NCBI GenBank assembly: GCA_964505385.1
Contig: CAZDIA010000016.1
Span: 1-61,308, forward strand
Length of the DNA: 61,308 nucleotides
Direction: 5' to 3'
Origin: SLJN01 sp964505385
GTDB lineage: Bacteria > Bacteroidota > Rhodothermia > Balneolales > Natronogracilivirgulaceae
The translations under genes and the position numbers were made by a program. Within the stretch, counting starts at the first letter, position 1; every line of letters begins with the position of its first letter. A model generated the notes under the pieces. That model worked only from the letters and a program-made list of their open reading frames with translations. It had not been told where the DNA came from and ran no database searches. Shown here in pieces: positions 9,154 through 18,346 of the stretch.

Positions 9154-9187
9154 AATGCAAACCTGAAATAAATAGGTATTTTAAATA

Positions 9188-10777
9188 ATGTCATCAAAAG
9201 TCTTACTTCTTGACAACGTAGACGATATTTGCAAACAAATCCTGGAAGAACGCGGATTCGAAGTTACCGTAGATTCCAACTTAAATGATGAGGAATTACT
9301 CGATAAACTTAACGATAAAGACGCGGTAGTTATTCGCAGCGCGACCAAAATCAGGGAATCGGTAATCAAAAAACTATCCAACGTGCGAGTGATCGGCCGT
9401 GCCGGAGTTGGTGTCGATAATATTGATGTGGACGCCGCCACCAAACACGGTGTATTGGTAATGAACACCCCGGATGGCAACACTATTTCCACTGCCGAAC
9501 ACGCCTGCGGGTTGATTTTATCATTGGCCCGCAACATTCCAAACGCTGTAGATTCCCTGAAAAACAATCGTTGGGATCGCAAAAAATATAAAGGCAGTGA
9601 GCTGCACGGCAAAAAACTGGGCATAGTAGGTCTTGGCAAGATCGGGGCTGAAGTTGCCCGCAGAATGCAATCGTTCGGGATGGATATCATTGCTTATGAT
9701 CCGTTCACCACTCACGAACGGGCGCAGGATCTCGGCGTAGAGCTTAAGGAAGTCAACGAGCTGCTCGGTGAATCTGATTTCCTCACCGTGCACACTCCGT
9801 TGACGGAAAAAACAAAAGGACTGGTATCTCTCGAACAGGCAGACAAGCTGAAAAAGGGAATTCGCCTTGTTAATTGCGCCCGCGGCGGAATTTATAAGGA
9901 AGAAGACCTCATTCCTTTAATTGATAAAGGTTACGTAGACAGCGTGGCGCTTGACGTTTACAGCCAGGAACCGCCGGATGATAACCTTTACGAGATCCTG
10001 AAACATCCCCAGATCAACTGTACTCCTCACTTGGGTGCATCCACCGAAGAAGCCCAGGAGAAAGTGGCAGAGCAAATTGCCCGCCAGGTCGCCGATGCTC
10101 TTGAAGGCAAGGGATATAAAGGCAGCCTGAACGGCAAGTCTATTGCACTATCTACCAATGCAGAGGTGCAGCCATTCCTGGATGTTGCCCAAAGACTTGG
10201 TGAGTTTGTTGCCCAGGTTGCACCCAAAAACCAGGATACGATCGACCTGTCTTACAGCGGTAAATGTGCCAAGCATTCCGAAGTGCTTACCGATGCATTT
10301 CTGACCGGCTTTCTTGATGAAAGCATTGATGAGATGGTAAATTTTATTAACGCCCGCTATCACGCTGAAGAGCGCGGACTCAAGATTCGGGAAAGCCAAA
10401 GTAAAGAATCCAATATCTACTCGGATCTTATTACCGTAGATTTAAGCCGTGAAGCGGTGTTTCACCACTTTTCAGCAACACCGTTCCGCGATGGTGACAA
10501 ACGCCTGGTGGACATCAACGGCTTTGGCATAGAGCTGAGCCTCAACGGCAACATTGTGCTCTGGAAGAATCAGGATAAGCCGGGTATGCTTGCCTCGGCA
10601 AGTTCCAAGCTGGCTGAAAATAATGTCAACATTGCTAACCTCAGTCTTGGCCGTACACACAAAAACAAACAGGCCATCACCGCCTTCACTGTCGACTCTG
10701 AATTGTCCTCCAAGGATATCAAAGACCTGGAAGACATCGACGGAGTGCAGGACGTTAGCTATGTTAGCCTGAAATAA
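9188..10777 (+). CDS. serA: D-3-phosphoglycerate dehydrogenase, long form with ACT domain
   Basis: First step of serine synthesis: 3-phosphoglycerate to 3-phosphohydroxypyruvate. The NAD-binding loop GLGKIG is at 148-153. The catalytic trio is R232 (NCARGG), E261 (DVYSQEPP) and H281 (CTPHLGAST). An intervening ASB-type domain follows, and an ACT domain closes the protein (from about 455; KPGMLASASSKLAENNVNI), consistent with feedback control by serine. The 529-residue length is typical of type-I SerA. A strong terminator follows. Confidence 0.95.
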   Translation: MSSKVLLLDNVDDICKQILEERGFEVTVDSNLNDEELLDKLNDKDAVVIRSATKIRESVIKKLSNVRVIGRAGVGVDNIDVDAATKHGVLVMNTPDGNTISTAEHACGLILSLARNIPNAVDSLKNNRWDRKKYKGSELHGKKLGIVGLGKIGAEVARRMQSFGMDIIAYDPFTTHERAQDLGVELKEVNELLGESDFLTVHTPLTEKTKGLVSLEQADKLKKGIRLVNCARGGIYKEEDLIPLIDKGYVDSVALDVYSQEPPDDNLYEILKHPQINCTPHLGASTEEAQEKVAEQIARQVADALEGKGYKGSLNGKSIALSTNAEVQPFLDVAQRLGEFVAQVAPKNQDTIDLSYSGKCAKHSEVLTDAFLTGFLDESIDEMVNFINARYHAEERGLKIRESQSKESNIYSDLITVDLSREAVFHHFSATPFRDGDKRLVDINGFGIELSLNGNIVLWKNQDKPGMLASASSKLAENNVNIANLSLGRTHKNKQAITAFTVDSELSSKDIKDLEDIDGVQDVSYVSLK

Positions 10778-10820
10778 TGGTTTAGTTTTGTCAAGTAATA
10801 CCTTGACCAGACTTAAAATA

Positions 10821-10857
10821 AAAACGCCCTTCGGTATTAGCCGGAGGGCGTTTTTTT
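10821..10857 (+). terminator. bidirectional terminator after serA and rdgB
   Basis: Hairpin with left arm ACGCCCTTCGG and right arm CCGGAGGGCGT (one G-T wobble), followed by T7 and preceded by an A tract. It sits between the convergent serA and rdgB genes and can serve both. Confidence 0.9.
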
Positions 10858-10888
10858 GTGTTGCAATAAATACTTTATCCTCATCTTT

Positions 10889-11488
10889 TCAGAAAAGATC
10901 ACTCGTCTCCAGAAACTCCTGGAAGTGGCCAATAGCTATACTTCGATGGGATATAAGGTTTTTTTGAAACGGGGTCATCTCACCGAAAGTTGATGTGTGG
11001 CCGTCGGGAACAAAAACCGGATCGTATCCGAAACCATTACTGCCTCGGGTTTCGAAGCATATATGCCCTTCGCAAATCCCTTCAAAAATATGCTCTTCAT
11101 ACCCGTCATAAAGAACAAGTACAGATCTGAAGCGTGCGCGTCGCTCTTCCGGAGTTTTATACTTTTTTAATTCGTTTAAGAGCTTCTCAATATTTTTTTG
11201 GGGGTCTGCTTCCGGTCCGGCATAGCGTGCCGTGTGGATACCGGGTTCCATATCCAGGGGATAAACCTCCAGACCGGTGTCATCCGCAAGAGAAGTAATT
11301 CCGGTTAGCTGATGGCAGGAATGCGCTTTCAATTTGGCATTCTCCTGCAGGCTGCTTCCATCTTCCCTAATAGCTCCGATCTCCGGAAAATCTTTTAGTG
11401 TTAACAGAGTAATCTCGTATCCCTCAAGGATTTCTCGAATCTCCTCGATTTTTCCCTCATTCGTTGATGCTACGACAATCTCGTTCAA
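10889..11488 (-). CDS. rdgB: non-canonical purine NTP pyrophosphatase (RdgB/HAM1)
   Basis: House-cleaning enzyme that hydrolyses XTP and dITP to monophosphates. Family signatures are present in order: VASTNEGKIEEI at the N-terminus, SLADDTGLEV with the acidic residue D70, and NGFGYDPVFVPDG plus SHRSIA in the substrate pocket. 199 residues is the normal size. It probably has its own promoter in 11489-11560, since a terminator separates it from the upstream kinase gene. Confidence 0.94.
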   Translation of the reverse strand: MNEIVVASTNEGKIEEIREILEGYEITLLTLKDFPEIGAIREDGSSLQENAKLKAHSCHQLTGITSLADDTGLEVYPLDMEPGIHTARYAGPEADPQKNIEKLLNELKKYKTPEERRARFRSVLVLYDGYEEHIFEGICEGHICFETRGSNGFGYDPVFVPDGHTSTFGEMTPFQKNLISHRSIAIGHFQEFLETSDLF

Positions 11489-11560
11489 AATTCTCTGTGT
11501 TATTATGTTAATTGTTTCAGTAAATAATATTGGGTAATGTAATTCACTAATATTTAAAAA

Positions 11561-11596
11561 AAAACGGCACCTTAAGAATTTTAAGGTGCCGTTTTT
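11561..11596 (-). terminator. terminator after PfkB-family kinase gene
   Basis: Perfect long stem with arms around CGGCACCTTAA and TTAAGGTGCCG, an A-tract on the left and a T5 tract on the right. On the minus strand it follows the kinase gene (ending at 11608) directly. It may also act on the plus strand. Confidence 0.9.
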
Positions 11597-11607
11597 ATCA
11601 TCATTTT

Positions 11608-12525
11608 TTAAGATGAACTCGGAATTTCGGCAATCTTCCTGAATTCATCGTACCGTTCGGAAATTTTGTACGGTGATAATTGATCAAACCGCATTGGTCC
11701 GAAATCTTCCACACAAAAGCTCGCCATAACCGAACCGTAGATCACAGCACGGCGAAGGTTTGCATGTGAAAGATCATCCGTTTTGGAAAGCCATCCGGCA
11801 AAACCGCCGAGAAAACTGTCTCCGGCACCGGTCGGGTCTTTGATTTCAGTTAACGGAAGCGCAGGCGCAGTAAAGAAACCATCATCACTAAAAAGCATAG
11901 CTCCGTGCTCGCCTTTTTTAATGATCAGGATGGATGGTCCCATCTCACGAATTTTATCAGCCGCTTCGATCAGATTGTTTTCACCTGTGAGCTCACGGGC
12001 TTCGGAGTCGTTAATGATAAGACAATCAATCTTTGAGATTGTTTCTTTTAGCTCCTTGTTCATGCCTTCAATCCAGAAGTTCATGGTGTCGCAAATGGAG
12101 AGCTGGGGAGTGGTCATCTGATCCAATACTTTCTTTTGGATCACCGGATCCAGATTACCCAGACATACGTACCGGCTCCCTTTGAGACTATCCGGAACTA
12201 CCGGATCAAACTTTTCGATTACATTGAGCTGCGTTTCCAGCGTGTCACGGGTGTTAAGGTCTTCGTGATAGCGTCCTCTCCAGAAAAAAGTGCGCTCATT
12301 TTCGTCAACTTTGAATCCATCAAGATTGATCCCGTGACGTTTGAATAAATCAATATCTTCTTGCGCGAAGTCTTTTCCAACGGTAGCAACAAGACGTACG
12401 GCATCGGTTAAATAACTGGATGCTAATGAAATATAGGTAGCCGATCCACCAAGGGTGCGATCTACTTTTCCTGATGGGGTTTCAATTCCATCGTAAGCTA
12501 CCGAACCAACTACTAATACACTCAT
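11608..12525 (-). CDS. PfkB/ribokinase-family sugar or nucleoside kinase
   Basis: 305-residue kinase. The N-terminal GGSATYISLA (residues 26-35) marks the substrate site. The C-terminal signature DPTGAGDSFLGGF contains the anion hole GAGD (233-236) with catalytic base D236. The lid region (TFFWRGRYHEDLNTRDT) and overall similarity point to the adenosine kinase/ribokinase-like proteins widespread in Bacteroidota. The substrate cannot be assigned, and neighbours give no clear pathway. Monocistronic by position, ending in a strong terminator. Confidence 0.88.
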   Translation of the reverse strand: MSVLVVGSVAYDGIETPSGKVDRTLGGSATYISLASSYLTDAVRLVATVGKDFAQEDIDLFKRHGINLDGFKVDENERTFFWRGRYHEDLNTRDTLETQLNVIEKFDPVVPDSLKGSRYVCLGNLDPVIQKKVLDQMTTPQLSICDTMNFWIEGMNKELKETISKIDCLIINDSEARELTGENNLIEAADKIREMGPSILIIKKGEHGAMLFSDDGFFTAPALPLTEIKDPTGAGDSFLGGFAGWLSKTDDLSHANLRRAVIYGSVMASFCVEDFGPMRFDQLSPYKISERYDEFRKIAEIPSSS

Positions 12526-13045
12526 AAGAGGATTATTTCTTTGTTTTTATTCGTGGTTAAAAGACGGCGTAAAGGTAAGCAAGGCATTTCAGGAATAAAA
12601 ATCATATTTGAACGCTTCCCTAAACACTCCGGTAAGTCCGTCAGAAACAACTTCGCATCCCGACATTTATTTTGAACCTTCTCTTTGTTTATACCCATTA
12701 CAGTAACGGCAGCTCTGAAAAATACATTCTGCACCAGCCGGTCGATAGTAATATCAACTATCATTTACTTCACTCCTAACCTGGAAATAAAATCATTTTT
12801 TAAGAGATAAAATGGGGAAGATGAAAGGAGGAAAAGAAGTAAAGAAGTAAAGAATTCAAGATAATAACCCAAACTACTTTCTTATCTTGAATTCTTGACT
12901 TCTTTACCTTTTTAATTCTTTATTACACCGAAACGCAAAATTTTACTGCCCTAATAAATGGCAGGTACTAAATTACTGTCGCCTGATTTTGGTGTATTAG
13001 TTTTCCGGTAACACAATATTCGGCACATTTTTATCTTATTAGTAA
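12526..13045. other. divergent intergenic region with octamer-phased inverted repeat
   Basis: No convincing gene. An 80-codon minus-strand frame (12522-12764) has no family resemblance and is not annotated. The notable content is the repeat island at 12801-12921. Confidence 0.5.
12801..12921. repeat. octamer-phased inverted repeat island 1
   Basis: Two facing arrays of degenerate 8-nt units. The left array (12801-12864) runs through about eight purine-rich octamers, among them AAAGAAGT twice in succession and then AAAGAATT. The right array (12882-12921) holds the reverse complements in mirrored order (for example TTATCTTG, ACTTCTTT, AATTCTTT). The inner 26 bases of each arm (12839-12864 and 12882-12907) pair with a single mismatch around a 17-nt loop. 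Units keep strict 8-nt spacing on both sides. It resembles islands at 18171-18346 and 50525-50698. Confidence 0.8.
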
Positions 13046-13723
13046 TTGGATTTATTACCATTACCGACAACAACCAAATTAAAAGTTGATCACATACACG
13101 TGCCTTCTTTTATAGATTTTTTAGAAAAACGATCAGGCCATCCGCTCCCCGGCAAAGTTGCCCAGATGGAAATGGCTCCGCAAACAAATGTACGCGAACG
13201 GCTGCATATCCCACCCGGAGCGCGTCATAATGGAGTGTTGATTTTGCTTCATGAAATCTCTGATCGTTTCGCGGCACTTTACACCTTGCGCAGTGACTCT
13301 GTAAATGATCACAGCGGCCAGATCTGCTTTCCCGGCGGTGGTTCGGAACCTCATGAGACGCTGGAGTTGGCCGCTATACGTGAACTCAGAGAGGAGGTCG
13401 GCATTTCTTTGGATCCCGGGGAAGTTCTTCTTGGCCTAACCCCTCTTTATGTTCCGCCGAGTAACAACGTTATCCACCCTTACATAGCTTATCGCCGTAA
13501 TTTGCCAGATTTGGTCTTGCAACACAGTGAAGTGAGCGAAGCTTTCCCGTTGCACCTTGATAATCTGGCCGACTCAAAAAATTTGAAAGTGGAAGACTGG
13601 CAGATTAGTAATAGCACCATAAAAGTACCCTACTGGAAGATACACCGAGTGCCGCTATGGGGAGCTACCGCTATGATAACAAATGAATTAGTACACCTGT
13701 ACAAAGAGTTCACCGGCCATTGA
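13046..13723 (+). CDS. Nudix hydrolase, NudL/CoA-pyrophosphatase type
   Basis: Probable coenzyme A (or related dinucleotide) pyrophosphatase. The Nudix box is complete at residues 98-120 (G98, E104, then REL-REEVGI). Upstream, the NudL-like elements LPG…AQMEMAP, ERLHIPPGARHNGVLILL and SGQICFPGGG are present. The listed start is TTG; GTG at 13100 gives a protein beginning VPSFIDFLEKR, closer to the usual length of the family, and may be the true start. Convergent with the amidohydrolase gene. Confidence 0.85.
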   Translation: MDLLPLPTTTKLKVDHIHVPSFIDFLEKRSGHPLPGKVAQMEMAPQTNVRERLHIPPGARHNGVLILLHEISDRFAALYTLRSDSVNDHSGQICFPGGGSEPHETLELAAIRELREEVGISLDPGEVLLGLTPLYVPPSNNVIHPYIAYRRNLPDLVLQHSEVSEAFPLHLDNLADSKNLKVEDWQISNSTIKVPYWKIHRVPLWGATAMITNELVHLYKEFTGH

Positions 13724-13740
13724 CCTGCCCCTGGTCAATT

Positions 13741-14931
13741 TTATTTCAAAGCCAGGCCGAGAAGCATCAATACGCCCGTCTGAATAGCTCTTTCATCGCC
13801 GTTATATTTCGGATGATGCCAGGGATAAATCGATCCAGTTTCCTCACTTCCGCTTCCCAGGAAGAAAAATGTGCCGGGAAAATGCTCCTGGTAAAAAGCA
13901 AAATCTTCCCCCGCCATCACCGGCCTTTCCACTTCCAGAAGATGATCTTCACCGAGCAAATCAACCGCCACATTCTTCATCTTTTCCGTGGTATGTTTAT
14001 CATTGATCACCGCGGGATAGCCCTCATCCCATTTAAACTCATACTCTGCGCCGGCGCCTTCCGTAATGCCTTTAATTATGTTCTCCATCCTTTTGCGAAT
14101 CTCTTCAGCTGTTTCTCTTTGAAAAGTGCGAACAGTACCTTCCATTTCCACTTTTTCAGGAATTACATTATGGGTGGTTCCACCTTGAATTTTACCGATG
14201 GTCAGCACGGCGGGCTCTGTCGGGTCTATTTGTCGGGTGATTAATGATTGCAGCACGGTAATAACCTGGCCGGCAACGACAACAGGATCAACGGCCATAT
14301 GCGGTGCGGCTGCGTGTCCACCTTTTCCTTTTATAATAATAGTAAACTCATCAGGACGTGCCATAATGGGTCCGCTTTTCACTGCTACCTCTCCTGGCTT
14401 ATGATACGGGCTGGTATGCAATCCATAAATCTCCTGAACTCCCCATTCCTGCAAAAAACCGGTCTCGGAGAGCAGCCGTCCGCCGCCCGGAATTTTTTCC
14501 TCTCCGGGTTGGAATATTAACAGAATGATGCCCTCTATTTCTGATTTCATTTCCGAGAGCAATCTGGCTGTTCCAAGCAGATTGGTTGTATGAAAATCAT
14601 GCCCGCAACAGTGAGCGACTCCGTTGCGCTTTGATAAAAACTCCGCTTTGTAGTTTCCCTCTTCCTCTATTGGCAAAGCATCAATATCGGCCCGTAGGGC
14701 TATTACACGATCGGATTCAATTTCACCTCTTACCACTGCCACACACCCTGTTTCAAGGGGGCGATGCACTTCAAGCCCATATCCCTGCAGCGTCTCCACG
14801 ATAAATGTTGTGGTTTGAAATTCCTGAAAACTCAACTCCGGATGCTGATGAAGTTTTCGCCGGGTTTGTACAAGCTCCGGATAGATTTGGTCAATTTTAG
14901 TAGTAAGGCGGTCTTTCAGGTCGGTTTTCAT
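13741..14931 (-). CDS. M20-family amidohydrolase
   Basis: 396-residue metal-dependent peptidase/amidase of the M20D group (hippurate hydrolase, IAA-amino acid hydrolase, N-acetyl-diaminopimelate deacetylase-like). The metal site is visible as AHCCGHDFHTTNLLG (C109, H111) and the general base region as FQPGEEKIPGG. The dimerisation domain occupies about 185-300. No signal peptide, so cytoplasmic. The physiological substrate cannot be told from sequence. Confidence 0.88.
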   Translation of the reverse strand: MKTDLKDRLTTKIDQIYPELVQTRRKLHQHPELSFQEFQTTTFIVETLQGYGLEVHRPLETGCVAVVRGEIESDRVIALRADIDALPIEEEGNYKAEFLSKRNGVAHCCGHDFHTTNLLGTARLLSEMKSEIEGIILLIFQPGEEKIPGGGRLLSETGFLQEWGVQEIYGLHTSPYHKPGEVAVKSGPIMARPDEFTIIIKGKGGHAAAPHMAVDPVVVAGQVITVLQSLITRQIDPTEPAVLTIGKIQGGTTHNVIPEKVEMEGTVRTFQRETAEEIRKRMENIIKGITEGAGAEYEFKWDEGYPAVINDKHTTEKMKNVAVDLLGEDHLLEVERPVMAGEDFAFYQEHFPGTFFFLGSGSEETGSIYPWHHPKYNGDERAIQTGVLMLLGLALK

Positions 14932-15296
14932 ATATCAAATATATTTGGTCACTTTAAAATAATGGGAATTCTAAATCAGTGCATCCTGTTGAATCGCATA
15001 ATGGTAGCACTGCATACAAGTTGACAAATGGCAATTTCCGCGATATTCATCACAAACTCATAGTCGATTATATCTTGGGGTTTGTGTTATTACAAGCCTC
15101 TTAAGACGTTCAGCAATCTTAAATTCATTAAATAGCGCCTCCAAGAAAACGCCAATATTTTCGTTCCACTCGCCCCAAAAATGCTCATCCCGAAAGCGTT
15201 CGGGACTGCGCTTTTTAGGAGTTCACGTGCCTTGATCCTTGCGTTTTCTTAGTGCACTCAGAACTTTCTTACAAACACTAAATAAACTTATAGGTT
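14932..15296. other. intergenic region with long inverted repeat
   Basis: Between divergent genes; no coding frame with support. The region from 15143 to 15250 is bounded by inverted arms and carries an inner hairpin; it is listed separately. Confidence 0.5.
15143..15250. repeat. structured inverted-repeat element A
   Basis: Perfect 10-bp outer arms AAGAAAACGC (15143-15152) and GCGTTTTCTT (15241-15250) enclose an inner hairpin with arms TCCCGAA (15188-15194) and TTCGGGA (15199-15205). On the minus strand the left flank reads GGATCAAGGC just inside the arm, similar to GGTCAAGGC in element B at 44653-44717. The two may belong to one family whose arms vary while an internal stretch is kept. Function unknown. 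Confidence 0.5.
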
Positions 15297-16490
15297 ATGC
15301 AAAAATTTGATCTTCACATTCCGACAAGAATTCTCTATGGAAAAGAGCAAGGTACAAAATTTGCCGATCATATTTCCCGGATTGCCGGTAAAGTGTTAAT
15401 TGTTATCGGTGGTGGAAGCGTGCAACGTATGGGCTATCTTGATACTATCCAACAAATGTTGCACGAGCGCGATGTTGAAACCAAAGTTTTCGAAGGTATT
15501 GAACCTAATCCGCATGCCCAAACTGTAAATAAAGGTGCGGAAGAAGCTAGGAAATTTGGCGCCAATTTGATTCTTGCTTTTGGCGGCGGCTCAGTTATGG
15601 ATGCAACCAAGGGAATGGCGGCACTGCTGTATATGGATGAGACCGATATATGGCCGTATGTACTTGGTGAAGAAAAAGCGGGTAAACTTACTGGTGCGAT
15701 TCCGTTTGCCTGTATTCCGACGACCGCTGCTACCGCCTCCGAAGTAACTCCGGTATCTGTACTATCGAATCCTGAAGTAAAAGGGAAATCTGTTATCGGG
15801 GCTCAGTTTCTACGATCAACGGTATCCTGGCTGAACCCGGAGTATACTACATCCCTGAGCGCTACGGTAACCCGTGACGGAGCAAGTGATATCCTCAGCC
15901 ATATTTTTGAAAACTACATTGTAGGAGGTAATGATTCTCCACTTGCTGACCGCTACAGCGAAGGCGTCATGGAAACAGTGATGCAAACCCTGCCTGAGGT
16001 AGTTAACGAGCCTGAAAATTACGCTCTTCGAGGCCGGTTACTCTGGGCATCTACACTTGCTCTGAACGGCATGCAACAGGCCGGCCGGAATCATGGTGAA
16101 TTCGTAATGCATTCCATTGAACACGCAATTAGCGGATATTATCCGGCTATATCTCACGGACGGGGACTGGCAACTATTTATCCGGCATATTTCCGGTGGA
16201 TGTATGAGCAGGACCGCGGGCGGGATCGCTTTGCCCAGTTGGGTCGTCGATTGTTTCAAATCACGGATACTGATGATGACCAGGCAGGCTGGAAATTTAT
16301 CGAGCAGTTTGATGACTGGCTTAAGGACAATGAGTTATACCAGTCTCTGGCCGATCTTGGTGTGAATTCTGATGATTACCGGCCCATTGCTGATTACGCG
16401 GTACGGGTTTACGGAAAGAACGGGCAGTTAAATGCTCTTGGTGCAATTACCCCGGCTGACATCGAGGATATCTTAAAATCAACCGGGTAA
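15297..16490 (+). CDS. iron-containing alcohol dehydrogenase, YqhD/BDH-like
   Basis: 397-residue group-III alcohol dehydrogenase that would reduce short aldehydes or oxidise alcohols in the cytosol with NAD(P)H. The nucleotide loop is GGGSVMD (96-102). Metal ligands fit D198 and H202 (GASDILSHIFE), H276 (HSIEHAISGYY) and H287 (SHGRGLA). Overall layout matches butanol dehydrogenase/YqhD-type enzymes. A hairpin terminator follows, so it is probably monocistronic. Confidence 0.9.
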   Translation: MQKFDLHIPTRILYGKEQGTKFADHISRIAGKVLIVIGGGSVQRMGYLDTIQQMLHERDVETKVFEGIEPNPHAQTVNKGAEEARKFGANLILAFGGGSVMDATKGMAALLYMDETDIWPYVLGEEKAGKLTGAIPFACIPTTAATASEVTPVSVLSNPEVKGKSVIGAQFLRSTVSWLNPEYTTSLSATVTRDGASDILSHIFENYIVGGNDSPLADRYSEGVMETVMQTLPEVVNEPENYALRGRLLWASTLALNGMQQAGRNHGEFVMHSIEHAISGYYPAISHGRGLATIYPAYFRWMYEQDRGRDRFAQLGRRLFQITDTDDDQAGWKFIEQFDDWLKDNELYQSLADLGVNSDDYRPIADYAVRVYGKNGQLNALGAITPADIEDILKSTG

Positions 16491-16520
16491 CACTTTGAGT
16501 TTTCTTACAGGCACTAATTA

Positions 16521-16552
16521 AAGGAGGCCGAAGGCTCGATACCGGCCTCCTT
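16521..16552 (+). terminator. terminator after alcohol dehydrogenase
   Basis: Stem with perfect 10-bp arms AAGGAGGCCG (16521-16530) and CGGCCTCCTT (16543-16552) around a 12-nt loop, with a short T-rich tail. It sits 30 nt after the stop codon. Confidence 0.75.
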
Positions 16553-16646
16553 ATTACCTTCCTGTGAGAGAAAATATTTGAATTAAAGACCTTCTATATT
16601 GATATTTCTGTCTATCACATCAACCAAATAATGCGAGAAACAGACT

Positions 16647-18002
16647 ATGCTTGATCAGCTTATTAAACCCGAAATTCAGGAATTGATCAAAAACAGGAAG
16701 TGGAAGGATTTAAGAGATGCCGTTGAAGAATGGCCGGTTCCTGAAATTGCTGAATTGATGATGGGACTGGAAAAAGAGGACCGGGTTTTATTTTTTCGCA
16801 CTCTTCCTCGTGATCTGGAATCCAATGTATTCTCCCACCTTGATTCCGAGCAACAAAATGCCCTGCTCGAAGAGCTCACGGATAACGAAACCAAACAACT
16901 TCTTTCCAACCTCGCTCCTGACGATCGAGCAGCTCTGATTAATGAATTGCCTGCCGAGCTGACAAAACAAATGATGTCCCTATTGAATCAGGAGGATTTA
17001 AAGGAAGTACGGCAGTTGCTTGGATATCCGGAAGAAAGTGTGGGTCGATTTATGACCCCTGATTACGTAGCTGTAAACTATGATTGGACCATTAAAAAGG
17101 CGCTGGAACATATTCGGAAAACTGCGAAAGAGAGTGAAACGATTAATGTCATTTATGTTACCGACAAAAACGAAAAGTTAATTGATGTTCTTGATATCCG
17201 GACCTTCATCGTGAGTGACCCGGAAAAGAAAGTTCAGGACATCATGGATGATACATTTGTATCCATATCAGCTTACGAAGACCGGGAAGCCGCGGTGCAA
17301 ATGTTTCAAAAATATGATAAAATCGCCCTGCCGGTACTTGATTCAGAAGGGGTAATGCTTGGCATCATTACGGTAGACGACGTTCTGGATGTCGCCGAAG
17401 AAGAAACTACCGAGGATTTTCACAAAACGGCTGCTGTCGCTCCTCTGCAAGTCGGTTACCATGGCACCTCCATCTGGACTTTGTTCAGCAAGCGAATCAG
17501 CTGGCTGATCATCTTGGTTGGTGTGAACCTGGTATCATCAGGTGTAATTGAAGCTTTTGAAGACGTACTCGAGGCGACGATTGCCCTCGCATTTTTTATA
17601 CCTTTGTTAATCGACAGCGGCGGTAATTCGGGTTCTCAGTCGGCTACTATTATGGTACGTGCTATTGCAACGGGAGATGTAAAACTTAGAGAATGGATGC
17701 GAACTGCAGGAAAAGAGGTCCTTGTGGGTTTAAGCCTCGGTGTGGCGATGGGTCTGGCAAGTTGGATGCTTGGTATCTGGCGAGGTGGATTTGAAGTCGG
17801 TATCGTAGTTGGTCTTGCCATGATATGCATCGTTCTTGTGGCCAACCTGATCGGTACGTTGCTTCCTTTTATTCTAACCCGGCTTAACATTGACCCTGCC
17901 GTAGCCAGCAGCCCACTGATTACCACCATTGTTGATGCTAGCGGTTTATTGATTTACTTCAGTATTGCAGCTGCATTTCTTGATCCTGTAGCATTAGGCT
18001 AA
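16647..18002 (+). CDS. mgtE: magnesium transporter MgtE
   Basis: Inner-membrane Mg2+ channel. The alpha-superhelical N domain (about 1-130) contains repeated elements such as LLSNLAPDDRAALINELP. A CBS pair follows (about 135-255; GRFMTPDYVAV and IMDDTFVSI), then a five-helix membrane domain with the selectivity signature PLLIDSGGNSGSQSATIMVRA. 451 residues is standard. No Mg2+-sensing leader (M-box) was recognised in 16553-16646. Confidence 0.95.
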   Translation: MLDQLIKPEIQELIKNRKWKDLRDAVEEWPVPEIAELMMGLEKEDRVLFFRTLPRDLESNVFSHLDSEQQNALLEELTDNETKQLLSNLAPDDRAALINELPAELTKQMMSLLNQEDLKEVRQLLGYPEESVGRFMTPDYVAVNYDWTIKKALEHIRKTAKESETINVIYVTDKNEKLIDVLDIRTFIVSDPEKKVQDIMDDTFVSISAYEDREAAVQMFQKYDKIALPVLDSEGVMLGIITVDDVLDVAEEETTEDFHKTAAVAPLQVGYHGTSIWTLFSKRISWLIILVGVNLVSSGVIEAFEDVLEATIALAFFIPLLIDSGGNSGSQSATIMVRAIATGDVKLREWMRTAGKEVLVGLSLGVAMGLASWMLGIWRGGFEVGIVVGLAMICIVLVANLIGTLLPFILTRLNIDPAVASSPLITTIVDASGLLIYFSIAAAFLDPVALG

Positions 18003-18072
18003 ATCTGAAGAAAACTAGAGCATAAACAACATTTGGCTTTTACCTGCCGCTAACACAGGATTGTATCAAATT

Positions 18073-18120
18073 TGCGGGGTTTCACCAATTCAAATTAATT
18101 CGCGAATTGATAGCCCCGCA
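18073..18120. repeat. nested hairpin downstream of mgtE
   Basis: Outer arms TGCGGGG and CCCCGCA (7 bp) with inner arms CAATTC (18086-18091) and GAATTG (18104-18109). It lies 70 nt after the mgtE stop. It may be a transcript end structure, but lacks the U tract of a standard terminator. Confidence 0.4.
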
Positions 18121-18170
18121 GCTCTGATAGTGTCCGGATCAAATTTCAGAATTCAAGGGTGAGATAGCTC

Positions 18171-18346
18171 ATCTCAAAAAAATTTTAAGAAGACAAGATG
18201 ATAAGATTTTAAAAAGTCGGGAATTTTACAAAATGAGAGTAGTTTGACGGAGCGACTGATGTTGCTGGGCGAGATGGTGCCTAAAACCCAGTACCCAGAG
18301 CCCAGACCATTCTTCAATTCTTTACCTTTTTTCATCTTCTCTCACC
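18171..18346. repeat. octamer-phased inverted repeat island 2
   Basis: The left array (18179-18218) shows consecutive 8-nt units such as AAGAAGAC then AAGATGAT. The right array (18307-18346) shows their pyrimidine counterparts in mirrored orientation, such as CAATTCTT and TTCATCTT. Between them is a heptamer-phased stretch (18286-18306) of the type ACCCAGT, ACCCAGA, GCCCAGA. Pairing between arms is looser than in island 1, but architecture and words (AAGATGA, GTAAAGAATT) are shared with it. Confidence 0.65.

Noticed and set aside
12522..12764. 80-codon minus-strand frame overlapping the PfkB-family start
   Set aside because: No family resemblance, no signal or membrane pattern, and poor codon pattern; it lies in an intergenic region next to a repeat island and is most likely a chance frame.
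16553..16646. Mg2+ riboswitch before mgtE
   Set aside because: The leader is too short and lacks the conserved M-box segments; only the upstream terminator is visible.
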